Positions 41,681 through 52,009 of a DNA stretch of 64,000 nt are shown piece by piece. Origin of the DNA: Bathynomus jamesi (Eukaryota; Arthropoda; Malacostraca; Isopoda; Cirolanidae). A program made the position numbers and the translations under genes. Every line of letters starts with the position of its first letter. The stretch's first letter is position 1. Where the stretch lies: positions 208,891-272,890 of the forward strand of contig JAJOZX010005794.1 of assembly GCA_023014485.1 (NCBI GenBank), written 5' to 3'. Under the pieces are notes generated by a model. That model was not told the origin of the DNA and ran no database searches. It saw nothing but the letters and a program-made list of their open reading frames with translations.

Positions 41681-42132
41681 AGTGACTCTTTACACATAAT
41701 TACCAAAGGTAATATTATGACCTTCGGTGTATAGGACGCAGAGTGATTTTGAGACCCCTTTTTTTGGAAAAAAAAGTGCGTCTTATACACCGAAAAATAC
41801 GGTACTCTGTTTGTAAAACTATGTTTTCTTAAATTTGTTCTATATCTTGGCTTAAATAATTTCATACTATGACCTCTAGTCTGGTTATTGTGATCTTTAA
41901 TGAAAAGAGACTCAAAATCTATCTTATCCAACCCTTTTATCATTTTATGCACCTCTATCATATCACCCCTTAACCTCCTCCTTTTTAATGAGAACATGCT
42001 TAGATACGCCAGTCTTTCCTTATATGTCAATTGTCTTAGAGATGGGATCATTCTTGTTGCTCGTTTCTGTACTTTTTCCAGTTTTTCAATATCTTGTATC
42101 AAATAGGGACTATGAGGTGACGTGTGTGTGTA

Positions 42133-42899
42133 TTAGTGATGGATCGAATAACCGCACAAAAATTCACAACCGCAACCGTAACCGCAACCGCAACCGCCGT
42201 TCCATAAGTGCGGTTGCGGTTGTAAAAGCTTAGTTAATTTTAATTTTAGGTTAATTAGAAATATTTCTTTTTTTAAAAAGAAAATGATGGGTCTCCTTAT
42301 GCGTGGAGCGGGAACGTTGTACGATGAGAGGCGTTGCCGCTTGAAAGGTGAAAATGCAGCAAAAATATTATTCTTGAAATTCACACTGCCTGTCATTAAG
42401 TTTGACATCAGTTTTTCAAATGAATCATAATCCATAACTTTCCAATGGGTGGAGGCTGGGGAAAGTGGTAGGTGGGATGAACAGTGCGATGGGTCCTCGT
42501 CCCTCATCCTGGTAACACACTTAGTGCAAAATATGGTTTTAATTAATTTGACCTATTCTTTCATAATAGCTATATAAGTTTAGAATATACTTCATTTAAA
42601 TAGTATTTATTTAGTAAATACCTTATGTTGAACACAAGTTTTGCAACACACAAATAGCGGTAGCGGTGTATTGCAAAACTTGTGTTCAACATAAGGTATT
42701 TACTAAATAAATACTATTTAGTATATATTATGTACCAAGTGTGGCTAAATCGCACTATAGTGGCTAAATCCAGTTAATAATTACGCATTTTTCCTAGTAT
42801 ATGATAACCGCAACCGCAACCGCGGTTGGAAAAAATTCGACAACCGCAAACACAACCGCAACCGCGGTTGTGAAAAACCGACCACTCGATCCATCACTA
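42133..42899. mobile_element. hAT-like MITE with CCGCAACCGCAA repeats
   Basis: Termini TAGTGATGGATCGA and TCGATCCATCACTA. Subterminal CCGCAACCGCAACCG repeats face each other. An internal palindrome at 42610-42720 (gtaaataccttatgttgaac and complement) surrounds aatagcggtagcgg. The flanks are (GT)n/(TA)n, so the duplication is unclear. Confidence 0.75.
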
Positions 42900-42900
42900 G

Positions 42901-42902
42901 TG

Positions 42903-42958
<56 letters not shown>

Positions 42959-43322
42959 GCGGCGCAACATTTTTGGTTGCGCTTGCGCTTGCGGCGCAAC
43001 TTTTTGAAAAGCGTTGCGCTTGCGCGTGCGGCGCAACTATTTCAGCAGAGTTGCGGTTGCGGTTGCGGCGCTACAAAAATTGTTGCGCGTGCCCACCACT
43101 GCAGATATACGTTAAATGCAAAGGTGGGCAGTTGCGCCGCAAAAAGTTGCGGCGCAACTTGCGGCGCAACATTTTTGGTTGCGCTTGCGCTTGCGGCGCA
43201 ACTTTTTGAAAAGGGTTGCGCTTGCGCGTGCGGCGCAACTATTTCAGCAGAGTTGCGGTTGCGGTTGCGGCGCTACAAAAATTGTTGCGCGTGCCCACCA
43301 CTGTATATATATAATATATATA
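42901..43322. repeat. (TA)n and GC-rich GCGGCGCAAC duplicate
   Basis: A (TA)n tract at 42901-42956 is followed by two near-identical ~165-bp blocks starting cggcgcaacatttttggttg (42960 and 43162). Each ends gttgcgcgtgcccaccactg (to about 43102 and 43305). CAGTGGTGGGCACG read inward is a hAT-type terminus, so these are MITE copies or a tandem duplicate of one. Open frames here are repeat artefacts. Confidence 0.8.
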
Positions 43323-44187
43323 TATATAGTCTAAAAGTCACGAAAGGAGAAATATCACTAAAAGCTAAGCTGAATGGCAACAACAAGGCATAAACGAACC
43401 AACGCGGCTGTTCGTATTGTTTGGGCTAGCCTAGAGATGTTTTTTCCTATCTGACCTAATCGTTGGTGCTGAGTGTAATTAGGTGGTGTTTCTAAGGTGA
43501 CAAATGGGGTAGGAAGTTGTTCGTACTTAAGTATAGTTAGGGGTAATGTCTATAGCTTCTAAATTGGTAATGTAAGAGAGAGTTAGGTGGCTGTTTGTGG
43601 GACACAGAAATCTAATGGTAGGCTCCCAAAGGAATATCTAATTCAACGCACCGGTAAGTGCTTTTGATTGTTTGCTAGAACCTAAGTAACCTAACTGTGG
43701 TGTCTACCCCACGCTATCACAGACTATTAAATTGAATACAGTATTCAAGGAGGGGTCTCACATATGAAATGTATAGTTGCTTTATAATACTGGGTGATTT
43801 GTATTCAATGTGTCTCTGCATGAGATTGAGTCTAGCATTTGCTTTATTTCTGATTTCCATACAGTGATTTGAGGGTTTAAGTTCATTAGTCAGTGACACC
43901 CAAGTCTTTCTCCTTATCATTTTTAATCCAAATTCCATTCATATTGTATTCAAATTCTGGATTTTTTGGCCCAATATGCATAACCTTGCACTTATCAACA
44001 TTAAATCTCATCTCCCTGTGGGACTCTGCTCAATATGGGTCTCCAAGTAGACTTATTTCCATTTAGATGAACTCTGTTTTCTGTTTCTCAGCCAATCTTC
44101 TATCCAGTCAGCTATATGACCTCTTACACCATAGGCTCTAACTTTTACCAACAATCTTGCATGAGGAACAGTATCAAATGCCGCCCT

Positions 44188-44341
44188 AATCCGTCAAAAC
44201 CAGTGCTGCCAGATCAATATTAGTTTTTATTGTTAAGGTGTTTTTTTTGGTGTGTCTATCTGCAGACTTTTAGTCACACCAATCCGCCACAATAATAAAA
44301 ACTAATATTGATCTGGCAGCACTGGTTTTGACGGATTAGGG
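44188..44341. mobile_element. Palindromic MITE (CAGTGCTGCCAG)
   Basis: Arms of about 65 bp (ctaatccgtcaaaaccagtg, ctgccagatcaatattagtt and their complements) around a loop gtgttttttttggtgtgtct. It adjoins the 5' cut end of the LINE at 44190. Bases 44342-44700 hold nothing recognised and may be the 5' region of the next LINE. Confidence 0.8.
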
Positions 44342-46582
44342 GGGATATGCAGCGATGATGTTTTGGGATGATCATTAGCATTGCGATTATGGATGTAGTG
44401 TTGATTGTCGTTGTACTAGTGTGAACTACTAGCCTATCTAGATATACTGATATAGCTATTGACTAACTAATAGACTGACAACTGCTAGACTAACGACTAT
44501 TACTGGCTATCTAGAATATTGTCTGGAACTGTTGTTCTATACTTGAGGTGAGTCTATAATTATTTCGTTGTGTAACTTAATTCTGATTATTGTACTGTAT
44601 CTGCATATAGTGTCACTACCGGTCACTACAGTAACTATATTATTGTTATTTATATTAACAGAAATGTTGTTCAATTAAGTTGATTAAAGCCTAAGAAAAG
44701 GAGAGCGTTTCATTTCAAAAGGGAAATATAATGTACACATGAATTTTATGGTCAAGGGAAACAATTTAAGTGATTTTTATAATAGGTTAAATACTAATCG
44801 AAGGAGGCTGAAATTTAGACTGTCGAACAAAGTTGTATACCTGGAAGGACTCATGCAAAAAGCCGGAGCAGACTTTGCATGCCTCATGGAAACTCATCTA
44901 AAGGACTGCCAGGCGAACTGTGAAAATTGTGAGTCCTGTATTGACAAAAAAGAAATACAAATTGACAACTATAACATCCTCCGAGCGACAGAACAATGAG
45001 ACGTAAAGGAGGATGTGCTATTTACACACGCGAAAGGCACATAGCAGAAATGGCTATAAGTACCTCAAACAACTACGTAGAATGTGTAGCAGCAAAAATT
45101 TAAAAATTAAATATGGTACTAATTGTAATGTACAGACCCCCAAACACGCCAACCTCAAAATTTTCAGATTCCATTACAGAGGTAAGAAACTTGGTAAAAG
45201 ATCTACACTCTCCAACCCCAAATATTTTTCTCTGTGGTGATTTTAATTTCCCATTCATGAAATATAAAAGGATAGGAAAAAATATGTGTATACATCAGGA
45301 CAAGGGGGGGCACACGAGGAGACCAGGAGCAGGTAAAAATGCTACTAGCTCTAGCTGATGAATTTATGTTAACGCAAGAAATAACAGAAAACACAAGAAA
45401 ATACAACTGCCTAGATTTGGTATTCACAAACAACAGTAATCTAATTAATAATGTAGAAATATTCCCAACTATGATATCGGACCACAACATCATTGAAATA
45501 ACAACTAATATGAAGGCAACAGGAAAGGAAAGAACACCCACAACAGAAAGAAGCAAATTCGAAATTTTTAATTTTCACTCCAAAGCTATAAACTGGGAAG
45601 ATGTGACATCCAGCATGGAAGTAATAGATTGGAAAACCATTTTCGAGACCAAGACAAAGGAGGAGATGCTAATGACGTTAGAGGAGAAGACGTTATAAAT
45701 TGTGGAAAAACATGTTCCAAAGATACAACAAAGAGGAAAGAGAAGCAGGTTCGAAAGACAAAAGAGGGCATTGTTTCGAAAAAGAAAAAGAGTGACTGCA
45801 AAATTAAGTAATTGTAAAGATAACAACATCAGAAAAATATTAAATGATAAACTGCAGAGTATCGATGTCGTCGTACAGGAACTAATCGAGAAGCATACAA
45901 AAAAAGAAGACGACGCTATAGAAGCGATAAAGGCTAACTCAAAGTATGATACATAAACTGAAATATATGGGAATAACAGGAAAAGTAGGGAAATGGATAT
46001 ATAATTTCCTTAGTGAGCGGCGGCAAGTCGTTACAGTACAAGGAGTATCTTCATCAGAATCAGAGGTCCTCAACTCAGTACCACAAGGAACAGTATTAGC
46101 TCCACTACTCTTCATAATCATGCTAACTGACATAGATGAGGACGTTACCAGAGACAGCACAGTAACATCCTTTGCGGATGACACAAAGATCAGTAGAAAA
46201 ATAAGAAACCCAGAAGACATAGGATCTCTACAAACGGACATAAACAGAATCTACAAGTGAACGGAAGACAACAATATGAAGTTTAACACGGTGAAATTTC
46301 AGCTATTATGGTACAGAAAAAGAGAAGACCTAAAGTGCGTGGAATATTATACCCCAAATGGACAGGAAATTCAGAGAAATTCCAGAGCAAAAGATTTAGG
46401 GGTTGTAATGACAGATGATACGAAATTTGAAACACAAAATAAGATCGCAGTAAACAGAGCAAAGAGAATAACTGGTCAGATATTGAGAACCTTTAAACGA
46501 AGGGATAGGAATGTAATGATTCCTCTACTGAAAACCCTGATAATACCCAAATTGGAATACTGCTCGGTCCTAACATCCCCAT

Positions 46583-49500
46583 TGTCATAAGGCTCGATTG
46601 AGAGATTAGAGTAATTCAGCCTTTATTACACAAAAAACTTCAACATAATTCTGAAACAGAAAAATATAACATTAGATACAGTAGCGGATAAAAATAATAA
46701 TACACCTTTAAACAGATAACATCAGATACTCTATACCGAAATCACCACATTCTCCCACATATGGAAAAGTAACTTTATAGAATAATAGTAAATGCTAAAT
46801 GTAATTATAAATTCAGGCGATTCGGTTGCGCCTCACACGTTGAGACCTGCGCAGTACAATCGGTTCTGGTACGGGAACGTGATCGGTCTGTTCACCGACG
46901 CGCAAGCAGTCTTGGACGGCGTCTTCAATAACGATAGGTTCCTCTGGACAGTCCGTAGGCTCGTTACTACTCTGTGGCTGCGGTTGGTCGTGAGAGTCTG
47001 GATGAGGCGTGAGAGAGTGTTCAGAGCGTGTAGATTCAGACGATGAAATGCCGCGTGGTGCTAGGTCTCTCACTGACACAGTACTCTCTTTATCGTTAGC
47101 CAGGCGTATATGGGCATAATGAGAATTTGCTTCAAGAACTTCCGCTTCCACGACCAGAGGATCGTATTTAGAACTACGCACATGTTACTTAAGGAAAACC
47201 TTGCTGTCAGGAAAGGAGAGCCAGGAAGGTACAGTACAACCTGTAGAAGAACGCCTAGCATAGGTAAACAGACGCTCATGAGGTGTACAATTAGTAGACG
47301 TACACAACAATGATCGCACCGAGTGGAGAGCATCAGTAAGAACGAGTTCCCAGCTGTTAACAGGCAAATTGCGAGATTTTAGGGCTAGTATTATCGTCTT
47401 CCATATTATGCCATTATATCTCTCACATTGTCCGTTACCCTGTTGGTTGTAGGGAGTTGTTCTGCTAGTGGCAATGCCACGAGAGTGTAGAAAGTTCTTT
47501 AGCTCTTGAGACATAAATGCAGTACCCCTGTCCGAATGTACGTAAGCAGGCATACCGAACAATGCAAATATTTGATAGAGACAGCGAATTACAGTTTGAG
47601 AGGAGACATCCTTGCAAGCAAAAGCGAACGGGTAACGGGAATATTCATCAATAACAGTAAGTAAATACTTGTTAGGAGAAACTGACGGTAGAGGACCCTT
47701 AAAATCCATTGAAAGTCGCTCGAACGGTTGAGTAGCCTTTATTATAGGCGTTAAGTTAGGCTTGTGAAATCTCGGTTTGCTCTCGGAACAGACCGGGCAG
47801 GATGCAGTGGTACGCCGCACTTCTTCAACAGAAAATGGAAGGTTACGCGATCGGACAAAATGATACATCCTAGTGACACCGGGATGACACAGGTCGTTAT
47901 GAAGTTTAGTTAGTACATAGAGTCCACAGCAGAGCAAAACACGCGTGAGAGTGCATCAGCCGCTACATTATCACGTCCAGGACGATACTGAATGTCAAAA
48001 TCAAAGCATGTCAATTTCAATTTCCAACGTAGAATTTTATCATTTTTTATCTTACTGTTGTGTTTTTGATCCAGCATGAACGAAACAGATTTTTCGTCAG
48101 TGATTAGAGTAAAGTGTCTGCCAGTTAAATGATGTTTCCATTTAAGGAGTGCCTCTATTATAGCCAAAGTCTCTTTTTCAACAGCCGGATAGTTTCGCTC
48201 ACTGTTATTCAATGATTTCAAGAAAAAGGCAACCGGTTTTCCTTCTTGGCTCAAGGTAGCTGCCAGACCAGAATCAGATGCATCGGTTTCTATGACAAGA
48301 GGTATGTCATCTCTAATAGTTTGAACAACAGACTACAATATATTATGCTTCAGGTTAGAAAAAGCTAGTTTAGCATCCTCACACAATGGAAAAGATTTGG
48401 CCTCAGCCAATGATCTAATTTTACTCGAGTAGTTTCGGATCCACTGAGAGTAATAAGACAGTAGCCCCATAACACGCTTCAGAGCTTTAGCATCATGAGG
48501 AACGGGAAGGTCCATTAGGGGCTATAGACGGTCAGGATCGGGTCTGATATTACCATCAGATATAAGGTAACCAAGTAATTTAATAGATGTAATGGAGAAG
48601 ACACTTTTTGTCATGTTGAGAGTCAAGCCAAACTCATCGGCAGCATTCATAAATCGTTTCAGATTCCGATCGTGCAAGTCCTTCGTCATGCCACATATAG
48701 TGATGTCATCCAGGTAAGCAAAGGTATCTGTCAACTGATAACGGGATACAAAATCGTCCATGATTCTTTGAAAGCATGCTACACCATTCTTAACACCGAA
48801 TGGAATACGACAGAATTCATACAGTTTTGAACCTGATTGAAAGGCTGTCATAGGTTTGTCATTATCACTTATAGGAATTTGATGATACGCGCTAGTTAGG
48901 TCAAAAGTACTGTAATAGCGATACTGAGAAATTTTACCGACGAGGTTGTCCACTCGAGGTAGAGGGTAAGCGTCAAGGTATGTGTATTTGTTAATTGTCT
49001 GGGAATAGTCTATTACCATTCTCTTCTTACGAGTTTCTCCACTCACAACAAACGCTTGTGCTCGCCATGGAGAAGTGCTAGGTTGAATAATGTCTTCTCT
49101 CAGTAGGCGGTCGGTCTCGGCTGCAATGAACTTCTCATCGTCGGGGGAACATCTAGATTTCGTTGCAATAGGAGCGCAATCTTCAGATAGATTGCTGAAT
49201 AGCGACGGAGAGCTTGTTTTTACAGAAGCCAGCCCACAGATGTTGAGGGATGGTTTACTTCCTCCAAATTTAACGTTGACGTCTTCATGTAAGACAGGAA
49301 GTCATGACCAAGGACAACGTCAGCACACAGATTCTCCATTAGGAGGAGGTTCGATTCAGGATACTCCAATCCCCTCACTATTAGGGTTTCCTTACAGAAT
49401 TCCTTAATTGCGAAACTGAATGAGGTAGACGCCATATGTACACTGCTGGAACACGGATACTGTTTTAAGTTCAATTTATGCGCCGTTTCTTGAGGTATAA

Positions 49501-50542
49501 AACTCTGTGAACTACCTGTATCGATTAAAGCATTTAACAAATGTCCATCGACCGATATATATATACTCGATTTAGATAAACACGATGGAGTAGCCGCTGA
49601 TATAACGCCAAAACTGGACTATCCATTGTAGCCGAAGCACTGACAGCCGCAGAACGGCACACCTTCATGAAATGACCCTTCTTCTGGCATCTATTACACA
49701 CTGCTTCACGGGCAGGACACCTACTGCGTGGATGGCGACGGTTCCCGCAAAAGTAGCATTTCTGATTAGCTTTAACGGTTGTGGCTATAACTGAAGTATC
49801 ACTAGTATTAACTGATGAGTCATGGTCCTGCATATCAGGGTTACCCTTTGATTGAATAGAGGTCGAGGCTGCAAGTTGAGAAGGCAGTTCAGAATAACAA
49901 TCAGCATTGCGCTGGGCTAATTCTAATGCTCGCGCTTGGTCGATAGCAGATGAGAAGTCCAGCTTCTTGTTTTCTAGAAGTCGTTGTCTGATTGAAGTTG
50001 ACAAGAGACCGTTAATGAAAGCGTCGCGAGTATACTCTTCTTGATGTTGCTTGGCAGTTACAGCTGTAAAGTTACAATCAACAGTCAGTTTGTTCAGAGT
50101 TCGAACATAGTCGTCGATAGATTCGTCGGGTAGCTGGCGCCTGCTGGCAAGGAGGTGCCGAGCAAAAACCTCATTCTTTGGCTTAATATACGTAGCGTGT
50201 AGAAGTTCAATGGCTTCATCATAGGTCTGACACTGAGAAATGTACTCAAATACATTATGTGAAATATAATTGATGAGTATGTCTAACTTGCTAGGAGTAG
50301 TGCCAGTAGCAGATGCAGTGTCAACAGGACGCAAAATCCGACCCATGCTTCAGATAATTTTGTGTAATAAATTGTCATAAGGCTCGATTGAGAGATTACA
50401 GTAATTCAGCCTCTATTACACAAAAAACTTCAACAACATAATTCTGAAACAGAAAAATATAACATTAGATACAGTAGCGGATAAAAATAATAATACACCT
50501 TTAAACAGATAACATCGGATACTCTATACCGAAATCACCACA
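46583..50542 (-). mobile_element. Ty3/Gypsy LTR retrotransposon, older copy
   Basis: LTRs TGTCATAAGGCTCG...GAAATCACCACA at 46583-46749 (167 bp) and 50373-50542 (170 bp), differing at a few bases and one aac unit. Perfect 5-bp duplications, cccat, lie at 46578-46582 and 50543-50547. Length 3,960 bp, orientation minus. It is related to, but clearly distinct from, the copy at 36326-40550, and inserted in a LINE. Confidence 0.95.
46813..50346 (-). pseudogene. Gag-pol of older Ty3/Gypsy copy
   Basis: Gag 50346-49534: capsid-like QTYDEAIELLHATYIKPKNE, then two zinc knuckles (CYFCGNRRHPRSRC, CNRCQKKGHFMKVC). Protease 49540-49220 (ALIDTGSSQSFI). Reverse transcriptase 49046-48522 (VIDYSQTINKY, AYLDDITI) and 48515-48333. 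RNase H 48254-47910 (the VETDASDS-type start is only partly open). Integrase 47937-47185 (HPGVTRMYHFV, CPVCSESKP, SMDFKGPLP, VHSDRGTAFMS, GNGQCERYNG). C-terminal part 47181-46813. At least four frame changes and stops. It is dead. Confidence 0.9.
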
Positions 50543-51124
50543 CCCATATAAAAAAGAAAACATTAGACAGCTGGAAGGGATCCAGAGAAGCTTCACAGCC
50601 AAGATCAATGGGTGCAAAGAACTAAATTACTGGGAAAGGTTACGCGAACTAGACCTATATTCACTGGAGAGGAGAAGAGAGAGATACACCATTATTTACA
50701 CTTGGAAAATAATGGAGAAATTAGTCCCTAATCTTACTCTGAATCCTATAACTCCCCAAACAACGGTGGAAAGTAGAAACGGTAGTGTGTCGTATTCCCA
50801 AATTGAAGGCGAGACAGGGAACATCCTTAACCCTGAAAGAAAATAGTTTTGTAGTGAGAGGACCAAAACTGTTTAATCAGTTGCCCAAAGACCTAAGAAA
50901 AATGAAGGTAGTTGCAGTGGAAATCTTCAAAAGAAGACTAGACGCCTGGCTCAGAACAATCCCCGATGAGCCGGGCGTACCTGGCTATGAGGGGTGAAGA
51001 GCGCAAGAATCGAACTCACTACTTCACCAGGCCAACTCGAGAGGAGGGGCGAAAGCTTGACCTTCGCGAAATGAGAAATCATCGCGCGAAACCTTTGTAC
51101 GGTAAGGTTGTAAGGTATATATAT

Positions 51125-51760
51125 AGATATATAGCGAGAAATAGGAGGACGAAAAGATGCTACATGTTTATTTACAGACGTTTCGGAAAAGTTCAATCTC
51201 CATCATCAGTGCTAAAAAGTTTAAAAACAAATAGAAATAAATAAGTATAATAAACAAAAACGAACAATATATTGGCGCGACAATTAGCGAGAATTAATAG
51301 TTCCGCTTTCAATTTAAACATCGCCAAATAAACTCTTAAACTCAAAAGAAATCCACCATCACTCCGCCAGGCTCCATCTTTCTAATATGGAATTTTTTCA
51401 ACAAGCAACCATTCTCAATCTTCTGTACAATTAGTCTCTCATTACGTTAACAATTTGGTAAGAACCCCTTCAATTCTGTTTCACCTTTTAACCGTTTTAT
51501 ATTTCACTTATTGTCCATACTTTTATACTTTATATCATTTCATTTTTAATCTTCTTATTTAATATATATTGTAACCATATTATTAAATATCGCTAATTGT
51601 CGCGCCATTTTAATATATTGTTCGTTTTTGTTTATTATACTTATTTATTTCTATTTGTTTTTAAACTTTTTAGCACTGATGATGGAAACAACTTTTCCGA
51701 AACCTCTGTAAATAAACATGTACCATCTTTTCGTCCTCCTATTTCTCGCTAAGCTACATA
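51125..51760. mobile_element. Inverted-repeat element with hammerhead-like cores
   Basis: Inverted arms of about 165 bp: 51127-51290 and 51595-51757 (gcgagaaataggaggacgaa and complement; gtttatttctatttgttttt and complement). The middle, about 300 bp, has no gene I recognise. Each arm has a CTGATGA...GAAAC arrangement (separate entries). Penelope-like retroelements carry hammerheads in their terminal repeats; that family is a guess here. Confidence 0.6.
51668..51712 (+). ncRNA. Hammerhead-like core, right arm
   Basis: CTGATGA at 51676-51682 and GAAAC at 51699-51703. Between them GGAAA (51684) can pair with TTTCC (51694), leaving one unpaired T. The left arm carries the same on the minus strand (CTGATGATGGAG...CTTTTCCGAAACGTC, 51185-51215) with the fuller GAAACGTC. 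Stems I and III are not obvious. Confidence 0.4.
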
Positions 51761-52009
51761 AGAACAAATCATTCAACCAAGTTTTATATATGAATAAGTG
51801 CGATAAACCAAAGCAGCTGATCAGGATACGCCACTGGTGTACATACTCTCAATTTACCCACTCTCCTGGATGGTGCTGGATATGACCCACAAGAAAATTA
51901 TATTATTTTAAAGAAAACATAAGCCTTCTTGAAAGTAATTCTGCAAACAATTGCAATGTGATGACGTTTTGTATATTAAGTTGTGTTACAATAAGATTGT
52001 ATTTGTATG

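Larger units (their letters stand above)
32024..41704 (+). mobile_element. Merlin-type element #4, heavily nested
   Basis: A perfect 8-bp duplication, aaaggtaa, lies at 32016-32023 and 41705-41712. Termini are weakly alike (GGATAATATGAG; GGTAATTATGTG read inward). It holds a LINE (32.2-35.1 kb), Merlin #2, a Ty3/Gypsy element and a hAT. Its own parts are a zinc-ribbon exon (35195-36316, split by Merlin #2), a short GTTAGG array (36313-36325 and 41478-41515), and a palindrome (41505-41680). Confidence 0.65.
31617..41802. mobile_element. TA-flanked MITE-like element, expanded by insertions
   Basis: Left CCATATTTTTCGGTACATAA at 31617 and right (read inward from 41802) CCGTATTTTTCGGTGTATAA are inverted, with TA at 31615-31616 and 41803-41804. 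Removing it restores the LINE frame. Its own sequence is 31617-32015 and 41713-41802; Merlin #4 fills the rest. A small internal frame at 31697-31918 has no recognised domain. Confidence 0.75.
42113..43721. mobile_element. Possible solo LTR with nested MITEs
   Basis: Starts TGAGGTGACG, ends CTATCACA, with 5-bp duplications gacta at 42108-42112 and 43722-43726. Its removal restores the LINE frame (IQFNSPYLIQ). TG...CA ends with a 5-bp duplication are typical of an LTR left after recombination. Its own sequence would be mainly 43310-43721. A DNA element with short ends is an alternative. Confidence 0.5.
31505..44190 (-). mobile_element. CR1-like LINE fragment split by nested insertions
   Basis: Minus-strand coding is found at 44190-43725, 42112-41803 and 31616-31510. 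The parts join in frame when the insertions at 42113-43721 and 31617-41802 are removed. The 5' end is cut near 44190 where a palindromic MITE begins. The 3' end is near 31440-31500. Confidence 0.8.
31510..44190 (-). pseudogene. LINE reverse transcriptase, three separated parts
   Basis: Part 1 (44190-43725) has AAFDTVPHARLL, the reverse-transcriptase catalytic-region start, then RGHIADWIEDWL, INVDKCKVMHIG and YVRPLLEYCIQF, with decay between. Part 2 (42112-41803) has SPYLIQDIEKLEKVQKRATR and RHSFTNRV-type words (here KHSFTNRV). Part 3 (31616-31510) has IKFWNSLTEKVATSDTLDSF and ends DIW-stop. The order and frame fit one protein of the CR1-like type. The catalytic FADD region is too eroded to identify. 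Confidence 0.75.
44739..50997 (+). pseudogene. LINE endonuclease/RT, deleted and interrupted
   Basis: 44739-44999 gives the endonuclease start (AGADFACLMETHLKDCQAN). 45113-45700 covers IVMYRPPNTPTSKFSDSI, LCGDFNFPFMKYK and catalytic SDHNIIEI. 45702-45956 is the linker. At about 45945 the protein jumps from AIKANSKYDT to KLKYMGITGKVGKWIYNFLS, skipping roughly 260 residues present in copy 1, including the first RT motifs. 45946-46260 has VPQGTVLAPLLF and SFADDTKIS. 46276-46577 then runs to CSVLTSP. After the retrotransposon it resumes at 50548 and ends PDEPGVPGYEG near 50997. There are many frameshifts. Confidence 0.85.
44700..51120 (+). mobile_element. CR1-like LINE copy 2, interrupted by Ty3/Gypsy
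   Basis: Same family as the LINE at 22.3-25.1 kb, but longer at the 5' end. A Ty3/Gypsy element sits at 46583-50542, with 5-bp duplications cccat on either side. An internal deletion near 45945 removes the reverse-transcriptase core. The 3' end is near 51120 (gtacggtaaggttgtaaggt), where an inverted-repeat element begins. Confidence 0.8.

Noticed and set aside
42794..43393. Frames rich in Arg/Ala/Leu or Tyr-Ile repeats
   Set aside because: They arise from GCGGCGCAAC repeats and (TA)n, with no domain.
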